DNA of 42,251 nt from Caldilineales bacterium (GTDB lineage: Bacteria > Chloroflexota > Anaerolineae > J102). The stretch covers positions 1 to 42,251 of the forward strand of contig JABWBG010000002.1 in the NCBI GenBank assembly GCA_013360575.1, given 5' to 3'. The notes under the pieces are model-generated. The model was not told the DNA's origin and made no database searches. It saw nothing but the letters and a program-made list of their open reading frames with translations. Position numbers and translations under genes: made by a program. This document shows, piece by piece, positions 29,806 through 38,930 of the stretch; within the stretch, counting starts at the first letter, position 1; every line of letters starts with the position of its first letter.

Positions 29806-30909
29806 ATGTCAGAGGAATGCGCTGTCGAACTGCGCGATGTCGTCAAGGCCTTTGGCCCTTTCGTGGCGGTCAACCATGTATCGCTGCAAATCCGTGATGG
29901 CGAATTCTTTTCCTTGCTGGGGCCGAGCGGCTGCGGCAAGACCACTTCGCTGCGCATGATCGCCGGCTTCGAGATGCCCACATCGGGGCATATCTATATC
30001 GGCGGCGCGCAACAGGGCTATTTGCCGCCAAACAAGCGGCCCGTGAATACAGTTTTCCAGCAATACGCCCTATTCCCACACATGACCGTGGCGCAGAATG
30101 TGGCATTTGGCCTGGAGATGAGCCACGCAAACAAGGGGGAAATCGGAAGGCGGGTGCATGAAGCGCTGGAGATGGTGCATCTGGGCGGGTTGGGTACCCG
30201 CAAGCCCAAACAGCTCTCGGGCGGGCAACAACAGCGCGTGGCGCTGGCGCGGGCCTTGGTCAACCGCCCCAAAGTGCTGCTGCTGGATGAGCCGCTGGGC
30301 GCGCTCGACCTGAAATTGCGCAAGGCCATGCAGATCGAGCTCAAAAATCTGCAAGAGCAGGTGGGCATCACCTTCATCTACGTCACGCATGATCAGGAAG
30401 AGGCGCTGACCATGTCCGACCGCATCGCCGTGATGGACAAAGGCCAGGTGCTGCAAGTGGCCGAACCAGAAGCGTTGTATGAACAGCCGACGCATCGTTT
30501 CACGGCCGATTTCATCGGCGAGACCAATTTCATCCCCGCCCGCGTGGCAGCGCTCAGCCCCACCATCCTCGTCGAACTCGCCGGGGGCATCCGGCTGCCG
30601 GCAGGCTGGGTGGAGCCAGGCATCGCGGTGGGGGATCGGGTGATGCTTTCGGTGCGGCCGGAGAAGATCAATCTGTACGAAGCGCACGAACTGGAGGAGC
30701 TGACTGCCACCACCTGCCGGGTGCGGGGCGTGGTCGAGCGGCTGGTCTATGTGGGCACCGACACGCACCACACCGTGCGGCTGGAATCTGGCGACAGGGT
30801 GGTGGCGCGGCTACAGAACCTGCACGTCGACGAAGAACCCTGGGAAATGGGCGAGGCGACGACAGTGCAGTGGGAAGCCGCCCACGGCCGGGTCTTCAAG
30901 GAGGCTTGA
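29806..30909 (+). CDS. potA: Spermidine/putrescine ABC transporter ATP-binding protein
   Basis: The ATG at 29806 lies 5 nt after CAGGAGG; a GTG two codons earlier overlaps that site and is rejected. The 367-residue protein is a full PotA-type ATPase: Walker A GPSGCGKTT (39-47), Q-loop around FQQYALFPHMTV, signature LSGGQQQ (137-143), Walker B VLLLDEP (157-163), and switch His195 in VTHDQEEA. A C-terminal TOBE-type regulatory domain (about 240-360) follows. It powers uptake of polyamines through the PotB/PotC-like channel encoded next (3 bp gap). Substrate is assigned from the gene set; related transporters can carry other cationic or amine substrates. Confidence 0.9.
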   Translation: MSEECAVELRDVVKAFGPFVAVNHVSLQIRDGEFFSLLGPSGCGKTTSLRMIAGFEMPTSGHIYIGGAQQGYLPPNKRPVNTVFQQYALFPHMTVAQNVAFGLEMSHANKGEIGRRVHEALEMVHLGGLGTRKPKQLSGGQQQRVALARALVNRPKVLLLDEPLGALDLKLRKAMQIELKNLQEQVGITFIYVTHDQEEALTMSDRIAVMDKGQVLQVAEPEALYEQPTHRFTADFIGETNFIPARVAALSPTILVELAGGIRLPAGWVEPGIAVGDRVMLSVRPEKINLYEAHELEELTATTCRVRGVVERLVYVGTDTHHTVRLESGDRVVARLQNLHVDEEPWEMGEATTVQWEAAHGRVFKEA

Positions 30910-30912
30910 GCG

Positions 30913-31779
30913 ATGCAGCAATTCTTGCGCCGTCACCCCGCCGTGCAAGCCTGGCTGTTGCTTTCGCCCGGCGGGTTGTTCCTGTCAGTATTTTTTATCG
31001 CCCCGTTGTTCATCGTCCTCATTTACAGTTTCTTGCAGCGCGGCACCTATGGCGGTGTGGTCTGGCAATTCACCTTCGAGAACTTTCGGCGGGTGTTCGA
31101 TCCCCTGTACTTCAACACCTTCCTGCGCTCGGCCTACATCGCCATCCTCACCACTTTTTTCTGCCTGCTGTTGGGCTATCCCCTGGCCTATTTCATCGCC
31201 AGCCGCTCGCCGCGCACCCGCAGCCTGATGCTGCTGGCGCTGATGATCCCTTTCTGGACGAATTTCCTGATCCGCACCTATGCCTGGCTGACGCTGTTGC
31301 GCACGAATACGGGCCTGATTAACACGGCGCTGCTGTCGCTGGGCGTGATCGCCGCCCCCCTGCCCCTGTTCGGCAACGATTTCGCCATCATCGTAGGCCT
31401 CGTCTATGGCTGGCTGCCGGTGATGGTGCTGCCGATCTACGCCGCGCTCGACCGTCTCGACCCCAGCCTGATCGAAGCCGCCCGCGACCTCTACGCCTCC
31501 AGCGCCCAGGTGTTTCGGCGGGTGATCTGGCCGCTGTCGCTGCCCGGCGTCGTTGCCGGCTCCATGCTCGTCTTCATCCCGGCCCTGGGCTCGTTCGTGA
31601 CTCCGGCGATTTTGGGCGGCGGCAAGTCGTTGATGATCGGCAACATCATCTCCAATCAGTTTCTGGCCGCGCACGATTGGCCCTTCGGCTCGGCCCTGTC
31701 CATGCTGATGATGACGCTGATGCTGCTGGGCACGCTCTACTATTTCCGCTCCACATTGAAAGCGGAGGCCGACGCATGA
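30913..31779 (+). CDS. potB: Spermidine/putrescine ABC transporter permease, PotB type
   Basis: This 288-residue integral membrane protein has about six hydrophobic helices. The first is at 15-35 (AWLLLSPGGLFLSVFFIAP). The permease coupling motif E-A-A-(x)3-A/G is seen in LIEAARDLYASSAQVFRRVIWPLSLPG (about 192-218). NFLIRTYAWLTLLR is typical of PotB-type subunits. It forms the channel with the downstream PotC-like protein, whose ATG overlaps its stop by 4 bp (ATGA), indicating coupled translation. Confidence 0.88.
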   Translation: MQQFLRRHPAVQAWLLLSPGGLFLSVFFIAPLFIVLIYSFLQRGTYGGVVWQFTFENFRRVFDPLYFNTFLRSAYIAILTTFFCLLLGYPLAYFIASRSPRTRSLMLLALMIPFWTNFLIRTYAWLTLLRTNTGLINTALLSLGVIAAPLPLFGNDFAIIVGLVYGWLPVMVLPIYAALDRLDPSLIEAARDLYASSAQVFRRVIWPLSLPGVVAGSMLVFIPALGSFVTPAILGGGKSLMIGNIISNQFLAAHDWPFGSALSMLMMTLMLLGTLYYFRSTLKAEADA

Positions 31780-32669
31780 GCACAACGCCCTCTGATCGCA
31801 CTCTGGGGATGGGGGCCAGATTGCGCAGCCGCCTGGGATCGCTTTCGCTGTCGGTCTACGGCGTCCTGGGCTTCCTCTTCCTTTACCTGCCCATCGTCAT
31901 CCTCGTCATTTTCTCGTTCAACGATTCCCGTTCGACTTCGCAATGGGCGGGGTTCACCACCGACTGGTATCGGCAGATGATCGAAGATCGGCAGATCATC
32001 CTGTCGCTGTGGAACAGCCTGTTCGTCGCCATCATCTCCACCGCCATCGCCACGGTGCTGGGCACGCTGGCAGCCATGGCCATGGAGCGCTACAGCTTTC
32101 GCGGCAAGATGGCCATGGATGCCGTGCTCTACCTGCCGATCATCATCCCCGACATCGCCATGGCCATCATGCTGCTGATCTTTTTCAATGTCAGCGGCAT
32201 CGGTTTCCAGCCGTGGGAGGTGCAATTCTTCGGCAACCGGCTGGCCGTGCCCTATTCCGTGATCATCGGCCACGTGGCCTTCAACATCTCCTTCGTGGCC
32301 GTAGTCGTGCGCGCCCGCCTGGCCAACATGGATCGCACCCTGGAAGAAGCAGCCCAGGATCTCTACGCCAACACCTGGCAGACCTTCCGCCGCGTGACGC
32401 TGCCGATGCTGATGCCGGGCATCCTGGGCGGGGCGCTGCTGGCCTTCACCCTCTCCCTCGACGATTTCGTCATCACCTTTTTCACCAGCGGAGCCGGCTT
32501 CAACACCCTGCCCGTGCGGGTTTTCGGCATGATCCGCCGCGGGGTCACGCCCAAGATCAACGCCGTCTCCACCCTGATGCTGGCCGGCTCCTTTCTCCTG
32601 ATCCTTATCTCGATCATCAGCCGCATGCGCAGCGGCGAGGATGAAGACGCCATCCAATTCGGGTTATAA
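31776..32669 (+). CDS. potC: Spermidine/putrescine ABC transporter permease, PotC type
   Basis: The ATG overlapping the potB stop is chosen; a longer in-frame extension lies inside potB. The 297-residue protein has about six membrane helices, starting with VYGVLGFLFLYLPIVILVIFSF. The PotC-typical FNDSRSTSQWAGFTTDWY sits after helix 1. The coupling loop is EEAAQDLYANTWQTFRRVTLPMLMPG (about 190-215). It pairs with the PotB-like subunit to pass the polyamine inward. A C-terminal acidic tail (GEDEDA) ends the protein. The binding protein gene starts 67 bp later. Confidence 0.88.
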   Translation: MSTTPSDRTLGMGARLRSRLGSLSLSVYGVLGFLFLYLPIVILVIFSFNDSRSTSQWAGFTTDWYRQMIEDRQIILSLWNSLFVAIISTAIATVLGTLAAMAMERYSFRGKMAMDAVLYLPIIIPDIAMAIMLLIFFNVSGIGFQPWEVQFFGNRLAVPYSVIIGHVAFNISFVAVVVRARLANMDRTLEEAAQDLYANTWQTFRRVTLPMLMPGILGGALLAFTLSLDDFVITFFTSGAGFNTLPVRVFGMIRRGVTPKINAVSTLMLAGSFLLILISIISRMRSGEDEDAIQFGL

Positions 32670-32736
32670 ACCCAGATACGTCATCATTGACCTGCCCAAT
32701 CCACTTTCACCACGCATTGCTTCAAGGAGGAGCACA

Positions 32737-33828
32737 ATGAAACGCCTGATCATCCTCACATCACTGGCGCTGGCCCTCGCCGCCTGCACACAGCCCACCC
32801 CGGCCCCCGCGCCCCCCCCGGCCCCCGCGCCCGGCCCGGTCGAGCCGGCCAAAGAGATCGTCATGTACAACTGGACCGAGTACATCGATCCTGAAATCTA
32901 CGGCCAGTTCGAAGAGGCCACCGGCATCCGTGTGATCGAGGACAACTTCTCGAACAACGAAGAGATGCTGGCCAAACTGCAAGGCGGCGCGGCCGGCTAC
33001 GCCGTCACCGTGCCCTCCGATTACACCGTCTCGATCATGATCGAAGAAGGGCTGCTGGCCAAGCTCGACCACGCCAACATCCCCAACCTCAGCAACCTGG
33101 CCGAGCGCTTCACACAAACGCCTTACGATCCGGGTAACGTCTATTGCGTGCCCTACATGTGGGGCACCACCGGCATTGGCTACGACACCGCGGTCATGGA
33201 CGCGCCCGAAAGCTGGGCTGTGATCTTCGAACCTGATCCCGCGTCGCCGGCCTATGGCCGCGCCACCATGCTCGACGACACCCGCGAAGCTTTCGCCGCC
33301 GCGCTCAGCTACCTCGGCTACGACATCAACACCACCGATGAAGCCCAGTTGCAAGAGGCCAAGGAAGCCCTGATCCGCGCCCGCGCCGGGCTGGCCGGCT
33401 ATGACAGCGACACCTACGAAGACCTGATCGCCGCCGGCGAAAATGTCATGGCCCACGGCTGGAACGGCGATTTCCTGCTGGCCCAGGAAGAAAACGAGAA
33501 CGTGGGCTTTGCCATGCCCCAGGAGGGCGGCGTCGTCTGGGTCGATAATCTCTGCATTCCCGCCTCGGCCACGCCAGAGCAAAAGGCCGCGGGCGAGATC
33601 CTGATCAACTACCTGCTCGATCCCGAAGTGGCTGCCCAGAACTCCGGTTTCATCTACTACGCCAGCCCCAACGCCGCGGCCGAAGCATTCCTGGACGAGG
33701 AATTCCTGAGCGATCCCACCGTCTATCCCCCCGCCGAGTTGCTGGACCGGCTGCAATACCTGCGGCCCGTGGGCGAGGTCGAATCCCTCTATCAGCGCCT
33801 GTGGGACGAGGTCAAATCCGCCGACTAA
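32737..33828 (+). CDS. potD: Polyamine-binding lipoprotein, PotD type
   Basis: The ATG at 32737 follows AAGGAGG and gives a lipoprotein signal MKRLIILTSLALALAAC with lipobox LAAC (Cys17). A Pro/Ala linker (18-40) leads to the solute-binding fold: EIVMYNWTEYIDPEIYGQFEEATG at the start is typical of PotD/PotF-type proteins, and Trp, Tyr and acidic residues of the binding site are plausible in this region. The 363-residue length is normal. In a cell with a single membrane the lipid anchor holds the protein outside. It delivers polyamines to PotB/PotC. An earlier in-frame ATG at 32641 overlaps potC and lacks a signal. Confidence 0.9.
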   Translation: MKRLIILTSLALALAACTQPTPAPAPPPAPAPGPVEPAKEIVMYNWTEYIDPEIYGQFEEATGIRVIEDNFSNNEEMLAKLQGGAAGYAVTVPSDYTVSIMIEEGLLAKLDHANIPNLSNLAERFTQTPYDPGNVYCVPYMWGTTGIGYDTAVMDAPESWAVIFEPDPASPAYGRATMLDDTREAFAAALSYLGYDINTTDEAQLQEAKEALIRARAGLAGYDSDTYEDLIAAGENVMAHGWNGDFLLAQEENENVGFAMPQEGGVVWVDNLCIPASATPEQKAAGEILINYLLDPEVAAQNSGFIYYASPNAAAEAFLDEEFLSDPTVYPPAELLDRLQYLRPVGEVESLYQRLWDEVKSAD

Positions 33829-33870
33829 TCGCCCCCGCCCCCGCCGCACCCCTTTTTCGCGAGAGACCAC

Positions 33871-35328
33871 ATGCCTGAGATGTTCATCGACGGCCGGTTC
33901 ACGGCCGGGATCGGCGCCGCCCGCATTCCCATCATCGACCCCGCCACCGAAGAAGTGATCGGCGACGTCCCGCGCGGGGGCGCCGCGGATGTGGATGCCG
34001 CGGTCGCGGCTGCCGCCAGCGCCTTCACCGCCTGGCGGCGCACCCCGGCCAACGAACGCGCCACCCTGCTGCACGAAGTCGCCCGCAAGATCGACGAACA
34101 CATGGCCGAGCTGGCCATCCTGCTCACCCAGGAGGAGGGCAAGCCCCTGCCGGAGAACGAGGAAGAGCTGGAGTGGACGAAAAACAGCTTCCACTATTAC
34201 GCCGAGCTGGGCCGCCACGAGATCGGCCGCGTGATCCCGCCCGGCGACCCGGCCCAGTTCAACTTCGTGCTCAAAGAACCCTACGGCGTGGTCGGCTGCA
34301 TCACGCCCTGGAACTACCCCCTGCTGCTGCTGGCCTGGAAGGTGGCCCCCGCCCTGGCCGCCGGCAACACCGTGGTGATCAAGCCCTCCGAATACACGCC
34401 GCTGGCGACGCTGAAACTGGCCGAAATCGCCTTCGATCATCTGCCGCCCGGCGTGGTCAATGTCGTCACCGGCTATGGCCTGGAGGCGGGCGAGCCGCTG
34501 GTGCGCCATTCCCACGTACCGGTCATCGCCTTCACCGGCTCGGTGGCCACTGGCCAGCGCATTGCCAGCATCGCCGCGCCGATGATGAAGAAGCTGCATT
34601 TTGAACTGGGCGGCAAAGACCCCATGGTGATCGGCCCGGACATGGACATCGTCACCGGCGTGCGGGCGCTGGCCTACTCGGCCCTGCTCAACGCCGGCCA
34701 GGTCTGCACCAGCACCGAGCGCGTCTACGTCCCCGCCGGCATGTACGGCACCTTCGCCGAGGAACTGGCCGGCTTCATCAGCACCCTGCGCCTGGGCAAC
34801 GGCCTGGATGCAGGCGTCGACATCGGCCCGATGCTGCGAGATCCCTTTCGCCGCAAAGTGCAGGCGCACATCGACGACGCCGTGGCGCGGGGGGCAAAGG
34901 TACTGGTCGGGGGCCGGAAATCTGCCCGGTTCGAGCGGGGCTTTTTCTACGAGCCTACCGTGCTGATCGATGTCGATCACACCATGCAGATCATGCGCGA
35001 AGAGACCTTTGGCCCGGCCATCCCCCTCATGCCCTACCGCGATTTTGACGAAGCCATCCGCCTGTGCAACGACAGCGTGTTCGGCCTGGGCGCCACCCTG
35101 ATGAGCCACGACGCCCGCCTGGTCAAGCGCTTCTTCGAGGAGGTGAAGGCCGGCACCATCTGGATCAACGACCCCCTCACCGACAACTACGCCGGGCCCT
35201 TCGGCGGCATGAAGCTGACCGGCGGCGGCCGCGAGCTGGGCCAGGAAGGCCTGGACGAGTTCCGCGAGGTCAAACACGTGCATTGGGACATCGAAGGCGG
35301 CGTCAAGGCGTATTGGTATCCGTATTGA
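33871..35328 (+). CDS. NAD(P)-dependent aldehyde dehydrogenase
   Basis: This 485-residue ALDH-superfamily enzyme has the usual landmarks: the nucleotide-binding TPWNYPLLLLAWKVAPALAAGNTVVIKPSE (about 146-175, in parts), FTGSVATGQ, general base Glu245 in FELGGKDP and catalytic Cys279 in GQVCTS. PFGG near the C-terminus (about 449-452) is also standard. It is closest in style to betaine-aldehyde, gamma-aminobutyraldehyde or succinate-semialdehyde dehydrogenases. The gene starts 42 bp after the polyamine-binding protein, so oxidation of an aminoaldehyde from polyamine breakdown is the likely job. The substrate is inferred from context only. Confidence 0.9.
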   Translation: MPEMFIDGRFTAGIGAARIPIIDPATEEVIGDVPRGGAADVDAAVAAAASAFTAWRRTPANERATLLHEVARKIDEHMAELAILLTQEEGKPLPENEEELEWTKNSFHYYAELGRHEIGRVIPPGDPAQFNFVLKEPYGVVGCITPWNYPLLLLAWKVAPALAAGNTVVIKPSEYTPLATLKLAEIAFDHLPPGVVNVVTGYGLEAGEPLVRHSHVPVIAFTGSVATGQRIASIAAPMMKKLHFELGGKDPMVIGPDMDIVTGVRALAYSALLNAGQVCTSTERVYVPAGMYGTFAEELAGFISTLRLGNGLDAGVDIGPMLRDPFRRKVQAHIDDAVARGAKVLVGGRKSARFERGFFYEPTVLIDVDHTMQIMREETFGPAIPLMPYRDFDEAIRLCNDSVFGLGATLMSHDARLVKRFFEEVKAGTIWINDPLTDNYAGPFGGMKLTGGGRELGQEGLDEFREVKHVHWDIEGGVKAYWYPY

Positions 35329-35404
35329 GGACGATGGACGATGGACGATTGACGATTGACGAAGCGTGATCTTTCGTCTTTCGTCTTTCGTCTTTCGTCC
35401 TCAA
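35325..35404. repeat. Inverted heptamer-repeat hairpin
   Basis: Five GACGAxx heptamers (gacgatg, gacgatg, gacgatt, gacgatt, gacgaag) face four tttcgtc heptamers across a 7-bp centre. The outer ends TTGAGGACGA and TCGTCCTCAA pair perfectly, so an 80-nt hairpin can form. The left end overlaps the ALDH stop codon. It may terminate or stabilise the upstream transcript. Confidence 0.85.
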
Positions 35405-35459
35405 GAGAAGCATCGAAGGCCCCAACTCACCCCCCCATTCACACTCCCGAGACTAACCC

Positions 35460-36812
35460 ATGAGCCACATGCAAGGCCCCAAAACCAAAGCCCTGTACGA
35501 ACAGGCAAAGCAACACATTCCCTACGGCGTCAATTCCAATTTCCGCTACTGGGGCGATGACGATACCCTCGTGATCGCCAGAGGCGAGGGCGCGTACATC
35601 TGGGACGCGGACGGCAAGCGCTACATCGATTACCGCCTGGGCTTCGGCCCCGTCATCTTGGGCCATTCCTACCCGGCCGTGGTCGAGCGGGTGCGCGCGG
35701 CCGTCGGCAACGGCACCGTCTTCGCCTGGACCACGCCCGGCGAGATCGAACTGGCCGAGCGCATCTGCCGCATGACCGGCGTGGAAATGGTGCGGCTGAC
35801 CAACACCGGCACCGAAGCCACCATGCACGCCCTGCGCATCGCCCGCGCCTACACCGGCCGCGAGAAATACATCAAATTCGAGGGCGGCTATCATGGCATG
35901 TACGACTACGCCCTCTACAGCACCGCCTCGTCCAACCACTCGAAATTGCTCGGCCCCCGCCGCCACCCCCGCCCCGCCCCGGCCAGCGCCGGCATCCCCC
36001 GCCGCATCGACGACTACGTCATCCCCCTGCCCTTCAACGACCTGGAACGGCTGGAAGAAACGCTGGAAATGCACTGGCGCGACATCGCCGCCATCCTCTT
36101 CGAGCCGATCATGGGCAATGTCGCCAGCATCATGCCCAACCCCGGCTTCCTGCAAAAAATGCGGGAGCTGTGCGACAAATATGGCGTTGTCATGATCATG
36201 GACGAGGTCAAAACCGGCTTCCGCGTGGCCAATGGCGGGGCGCAGGAGTATCTCGGCATCAAGGCCGACCTGCTCACCTACGCCAAGGCCATAGGCAACG
36301 GCTTCCCCGTGGCGGCCATCGGCGGCAAGGCCGACATCCTCATGACCGCCGCGCCCGGCGTCTTCGCCCTGGGCGGCACCTACGTGGGCAATGCCGTGGG
36401 CGTGGCCGCGGCCAACGCCACCCTGGAGATCATCGAAAACGAACCGGTGATCGCCACCATCAATCAGCGCGGGCGCATGCTCATGGACGGCATCGAAGAG
36501 ATCCTCACCCGCGTCGACATCCCGCACGTCGTCATCGGCCCCCCCTCCATGTTCGGCATCGTCCTCGCCGCACAGCAGCCCACCGACTTCCGCGGCTTCA
36601 TCGCCAGCGACACCGCTCTCAGCGAAGCGATCTTCATGGAACTCAACCGCCGCGGCGTGCAGCCCGACGCGGACAACCGCGAGCCCTGGTTCCTCTGCTA
36701 CAGCCTGAGCGAGGCCGACGTGGCCGAGACCCTGCAGATCTTCGAAGATTCCGTGATCGCCGTAAAATCCGATTATGTCGGGTCGCATTCCAGCGCCATC
36801 CCCGGCGATTGA
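35460..36812 (+). CDS. Class III PLP-dependent aminotransferase (GSA-aminomutase-like)
   Basis: This 450-residue enzyme is of the class III aminotransferase fold. The start of the fold is seen in IARGEGAYIWDADGKRYIDY. NTGTEATMHALRIARAYTG binds the cofactor phosphate, FEGGYHGMYD follows, the pyridoxal-binding Asp is Asp248 in MIMDEVKTGFR, and the Schiff-base Lys276 is in YAKAIGNGFPVAA. It resembles glutamate-1-semialdehyde aminomutase and omega-aminotransferases. The context (polyamine transporter, ALDH) favours an amine or diamine transaminase over haem synthesis. The ATG at 35460 is taken; a second ATG nine bases on is equally possible. Confidence 0.85.
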   Translation: MSHMQGPKTKALYEQAKQHIPYGVNSNFRYWGDDDTLVIARGEGAYIWDADGKRYIDYRLGFGPVILGHSYPAVVERVRAAVGNGTVFAWTTPGEIELAERICRMTGVEMVRLTNTGTEATMHALRIARAYTGREKYIKFEGGYHGMYDYALYSTASSNHSKLLGPRRHPRPAPASAGIPRRIDDYVIPLPFNDLERLEETLEMHWRDIAAILFEPIMGNVASIMPNPGFLQKMRELCDKYGVVMIMDEVKTGFRVANGGAQEYLGIKADLLTYAKAIGNGFPVAAIGGKADILMTAAPGVFALGGTYVGNAVGVAAANATLEIIENEPVIATINQRGRMLMDGIEEILTRVDIPHVVIGPPSMFGIVLAAQQPTDFRGFIASDTALSEAIFMELNRRGVQPDADNREPWFLCYSLSEADVAETLQIFEDSVIAVKSDYVGSHSSAIPGD

Positions 36813-36855
36813 CCTGCATCCTCCACCCAACCACCCTCTGCGAGGCAAATCAGCC

Positions 36856-38754
36856 ATGACACGCTACGGTTACCACGGCAAAATCCTGCATGTGCATCTC
36901 GATGAACTCCGCCTGGAAGTCGAGACCCCGCCCGAATCCTTTTACAGGATCTATGTCGGCGGCAGCGCCCTGGGATTGTATTACCTGCTCAAGCACACGC
37001 CCGCCGGCGCCGACCCGCTGGGGCCGGAGAACACGCTAACTCTGGCCCTGAGCGTGCTCACCGGCGCGGCCATCTCCGGCCAGAGCCGCATCACCGCCGT
37101 AGCCAAATCGCCTCTGACCGGCGCAGTGGGCGACAGCCAGGCGGGCGGCTTCTTCCCGGCGGAGCTGAAATTCGCCGGATTCGACGCCCTCGTGATCCAC
37201 GGCAAAGCCCCCGCGCCGGTCTATCTGTGGATTCATGACGGCGAAGCCGAACTGCGTCCCGCCGAACATCTCTGGGGCAAGAGCACCGGCGAGGTGGATG
37301 ACCTGCTGAAGGAGGCGTTGGGAGATGAACGCATCCAGATCCTGCAAACCGGCATAGCCGGAGAAAATGGCGTGCGCTTCGCGGCCATCATGAACATGGC
37401 CAACCGCGCCAACGGTCGCACCGGCCTGGGCGCGGTCATGGGCAGCAAAAACCTGAAAGCGGTGGTCGTGCGGGGCAAAAATCGCCCCAAAGTGGCCGAC
37501 AAGAAAGGCTTGAACGAGCTGGCCAAGTGGGGCGCGCAGCATTTCGCCGATTCCGATGTCTATGGCCTGGGCCTGCTGGGCACCGCCGAGGTGGTGCTGC
37601 CGCAGAACAAGGCGGGCGGCCTGCCCACACACAACTGGGAGAGCGGCGCCTTCGCCGGCTGCGAGGCGATCAGCGGCGAGCGCATGGCCGAGACGATCTT
37701 GATCGAGCGCGACACCTGCTACGCCTGCACCGTGCGCTGCAAACGGGTGGTGGAGATCAGGGAAGGGCCTTATCAGGTCGAGGCCCGTTATGGCGGCCCC
37801 GAGTACGAGACGCTGGCCACCTTTGGATCCTATTGCGGGATCGACGATCTGGCAGCCATCTCCCTGGCCAATCAGTATTGCAACGCCTATGGCATGGACA
37901 CCATTTCCTGCGGCGCCACCATCGCCTGGGCCATGGAGTGCTTCGAGCGGGGGCTGATCACGGCCGCGGATACCGGCGGCCTGGAATTGCGTTTCGGCGA
38001 CGCCGCGGCCATGGTGAGCATGGTCGAGATGATCGCCCGACGGCAGGGGTTTGGCGCGGTGCTGGCGGAAGGCTCGGCCCGGGCGGCGGAGCGCCTCGGC
38101 CGGGACGCGCAGGATCTGGTGGTGGCGGTGAAGAAGCAAGAGTTGCCGGCCCACATGCCGGAGGTCAAGCGCTCTCTGGGCCTGATCTACGCGGTCAATC
38201 CCTTCGGCGCCGATCACCAATCGAGCGAGCATGACCCCAGCTACAAAGCCTATCCGGCGCGCATGGCCATGCTGGGCCTGACCGAGGCGCAGCCGAACCG
38301 GGTGATGAACGAGGAAAAAGTGCGCTTCGCCCTGCGCACGCAGTGGCTGTACAGCGCCCTGGATACTTTCAATATGTGCCAATTCGTCTTCGGCCCGGCC
38401 TGGCATCTGTACGGGCCGGATCAGATGGCCGCGGCGGTGCAGAACATCACCGGCTGGGACGCCACCGTGGACGACCTGCTGCGCGTGGGCGAGCGCCGGC
38501 TGAACCTGCTGCGGGCCTTCAACGCCCGCGAGGGCATCGGCCGCGAACAGGACACGCTGCCCAAGAAGCTATTCCAGCCGCGCAAGGGCGGCAAAAGCGA
38601 CGGCATCGCCCTGGACATCGAGACCGACCTGGAATGGGCGAAGGAGCGGTACTATGCCTTATCGGGCTGGGATGTGGCCACAGGCGCGCCCACCCGCGCC
38701 AAGCTGGAGACCCTAGACCTCGCCTGGGTAGCAGACATGCTGGACGGACGGTAG
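36856..38754 (+). CDS. Aldehyde:ferredoxin oxidoreductase family protein (tungsten/molybdenum)
   Basis: The ATG at 36856 gives MTRYGYHGKILHVHLDELRL, the normal AOR start; the in-frame ATG 81 bp upstream lies in the previous gene. The 632 residues match AOR length. The N-terminal cofactor-binding domain includes VGGSALGLYYLL, SGQSRITAVAKSPLTGAVGDSQAGG and AAIMNMANRANGRTGLGAVMGSKNLKA (each in parts). The 4Fe-4S ligands are Cys288, Cys291 and Cys295 in DTCYACTVRC, with Cys508 as the fourth. Such enzymes oxidise aldehydes to acids with ferredoxin, using a tungsto- or molybdopterin. Next to an ALDH and a transaminase it offers a second, ferredoxin-linked route for aldehydes, mainly useful without oxygen. 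Confidence 0.9.
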   Translation: MTRYGYHGKILHVHLDELRLEVETPPESFYRIYVGGSALGLYYLLKHTPAGADPLGPENTLTLALSVLTGAAISGQSRITAVAKSPLTGAVGDSQAGGFFPAELKFAGFDALVIHGKAPAPVYLWIHDGEAELRPAEHLWGKSTGEVDDLLKEALGDERIQILQTGIAGENGVRFAAIMNMANRANGRTGLGAVMGSKNLKAVVVRGKNRPKVADKKGLNELAKWGAQHFADSDVYGLGLLGTAEVVLPQNKAGGLPTHNWESGAFAGCEAISGERMAETILIERDTCYACTVRCKRVVEIREGPYQVEARYGGPEYETLATFGSYCGIDDLAAISLANQYCNAYGMDTISCGATIAWAMECFERGLITAADTGGLELRFGDAAAMVSMVEMIARRQGFGAVLAEGSARAAERLGRDAQDLVVAVKKQELPAHMPEVKRSLGLIYAVNPFGADHQSSEHDPSYKAYPARMAMLGLTEAQPNRVMNEEKVRFALRTQWLYSALDTFNMCQFVFGPAWHLYGPDQMAAAVQNITGWDATVDDLLRVGERRLNLLRAFNAREGIGREQDTLPKKLFQPRKGGKSDGIALDIETDLEWAKERYYALSGWDVATGAPTRAKLETLDLAWVADMLDGR

Positions 38755-38756
38755 TT

Positions 38757-38833
38757 CAGTGGTCAGTGGTCAGTGGTCAGTATTCAGTATTCAGTATTCA
38801 GTGGTCAGTGGTCAGTGGTCAGTATTCAGTGAT
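38757..38833. repeat. CAGTGGT/CAGTATT heptamer tandem repeat
   Basis: Eleven perfect-phase 7-bp units start two bases after the AOR stop: three CAGTGGT, three CAGTATT, three CAGTGGT, one CAGTATT and one CAGTGAT. The block order suggests duplication of 21-bp groups. Confidence 0.95.
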
Positions 38834-38861
38834 CAGCGATTGATTCTCGAACACAAAAATT

Positions 38862-38903
38862 ACGTTTTACGCATTACGTTTTACGTTTTACGTTTTACGC
38901 ACC
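38862..38903. repeat. ACGTTTT-type heptamer tandem repeat
   Basis: Six 7-bp units (ACGTTTT, ACGCATT, three ACGTTTT, ACGCACC) lie 29 bp after the previous heptamer run and 27 bp before the next gene. No coding content is seen in the gap. Confidence 0.9.
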
Positions 38904-38930
38904 ACGCCCCATCACTCATAAAACAAAACT

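Noticed and set aside
32761-35283. An 840-codon open frame on the - strand
   Set aside because: It is antisense to potD and the aldehyde dehydrogenase, both of which have clear motifs and ribosome binding sites.
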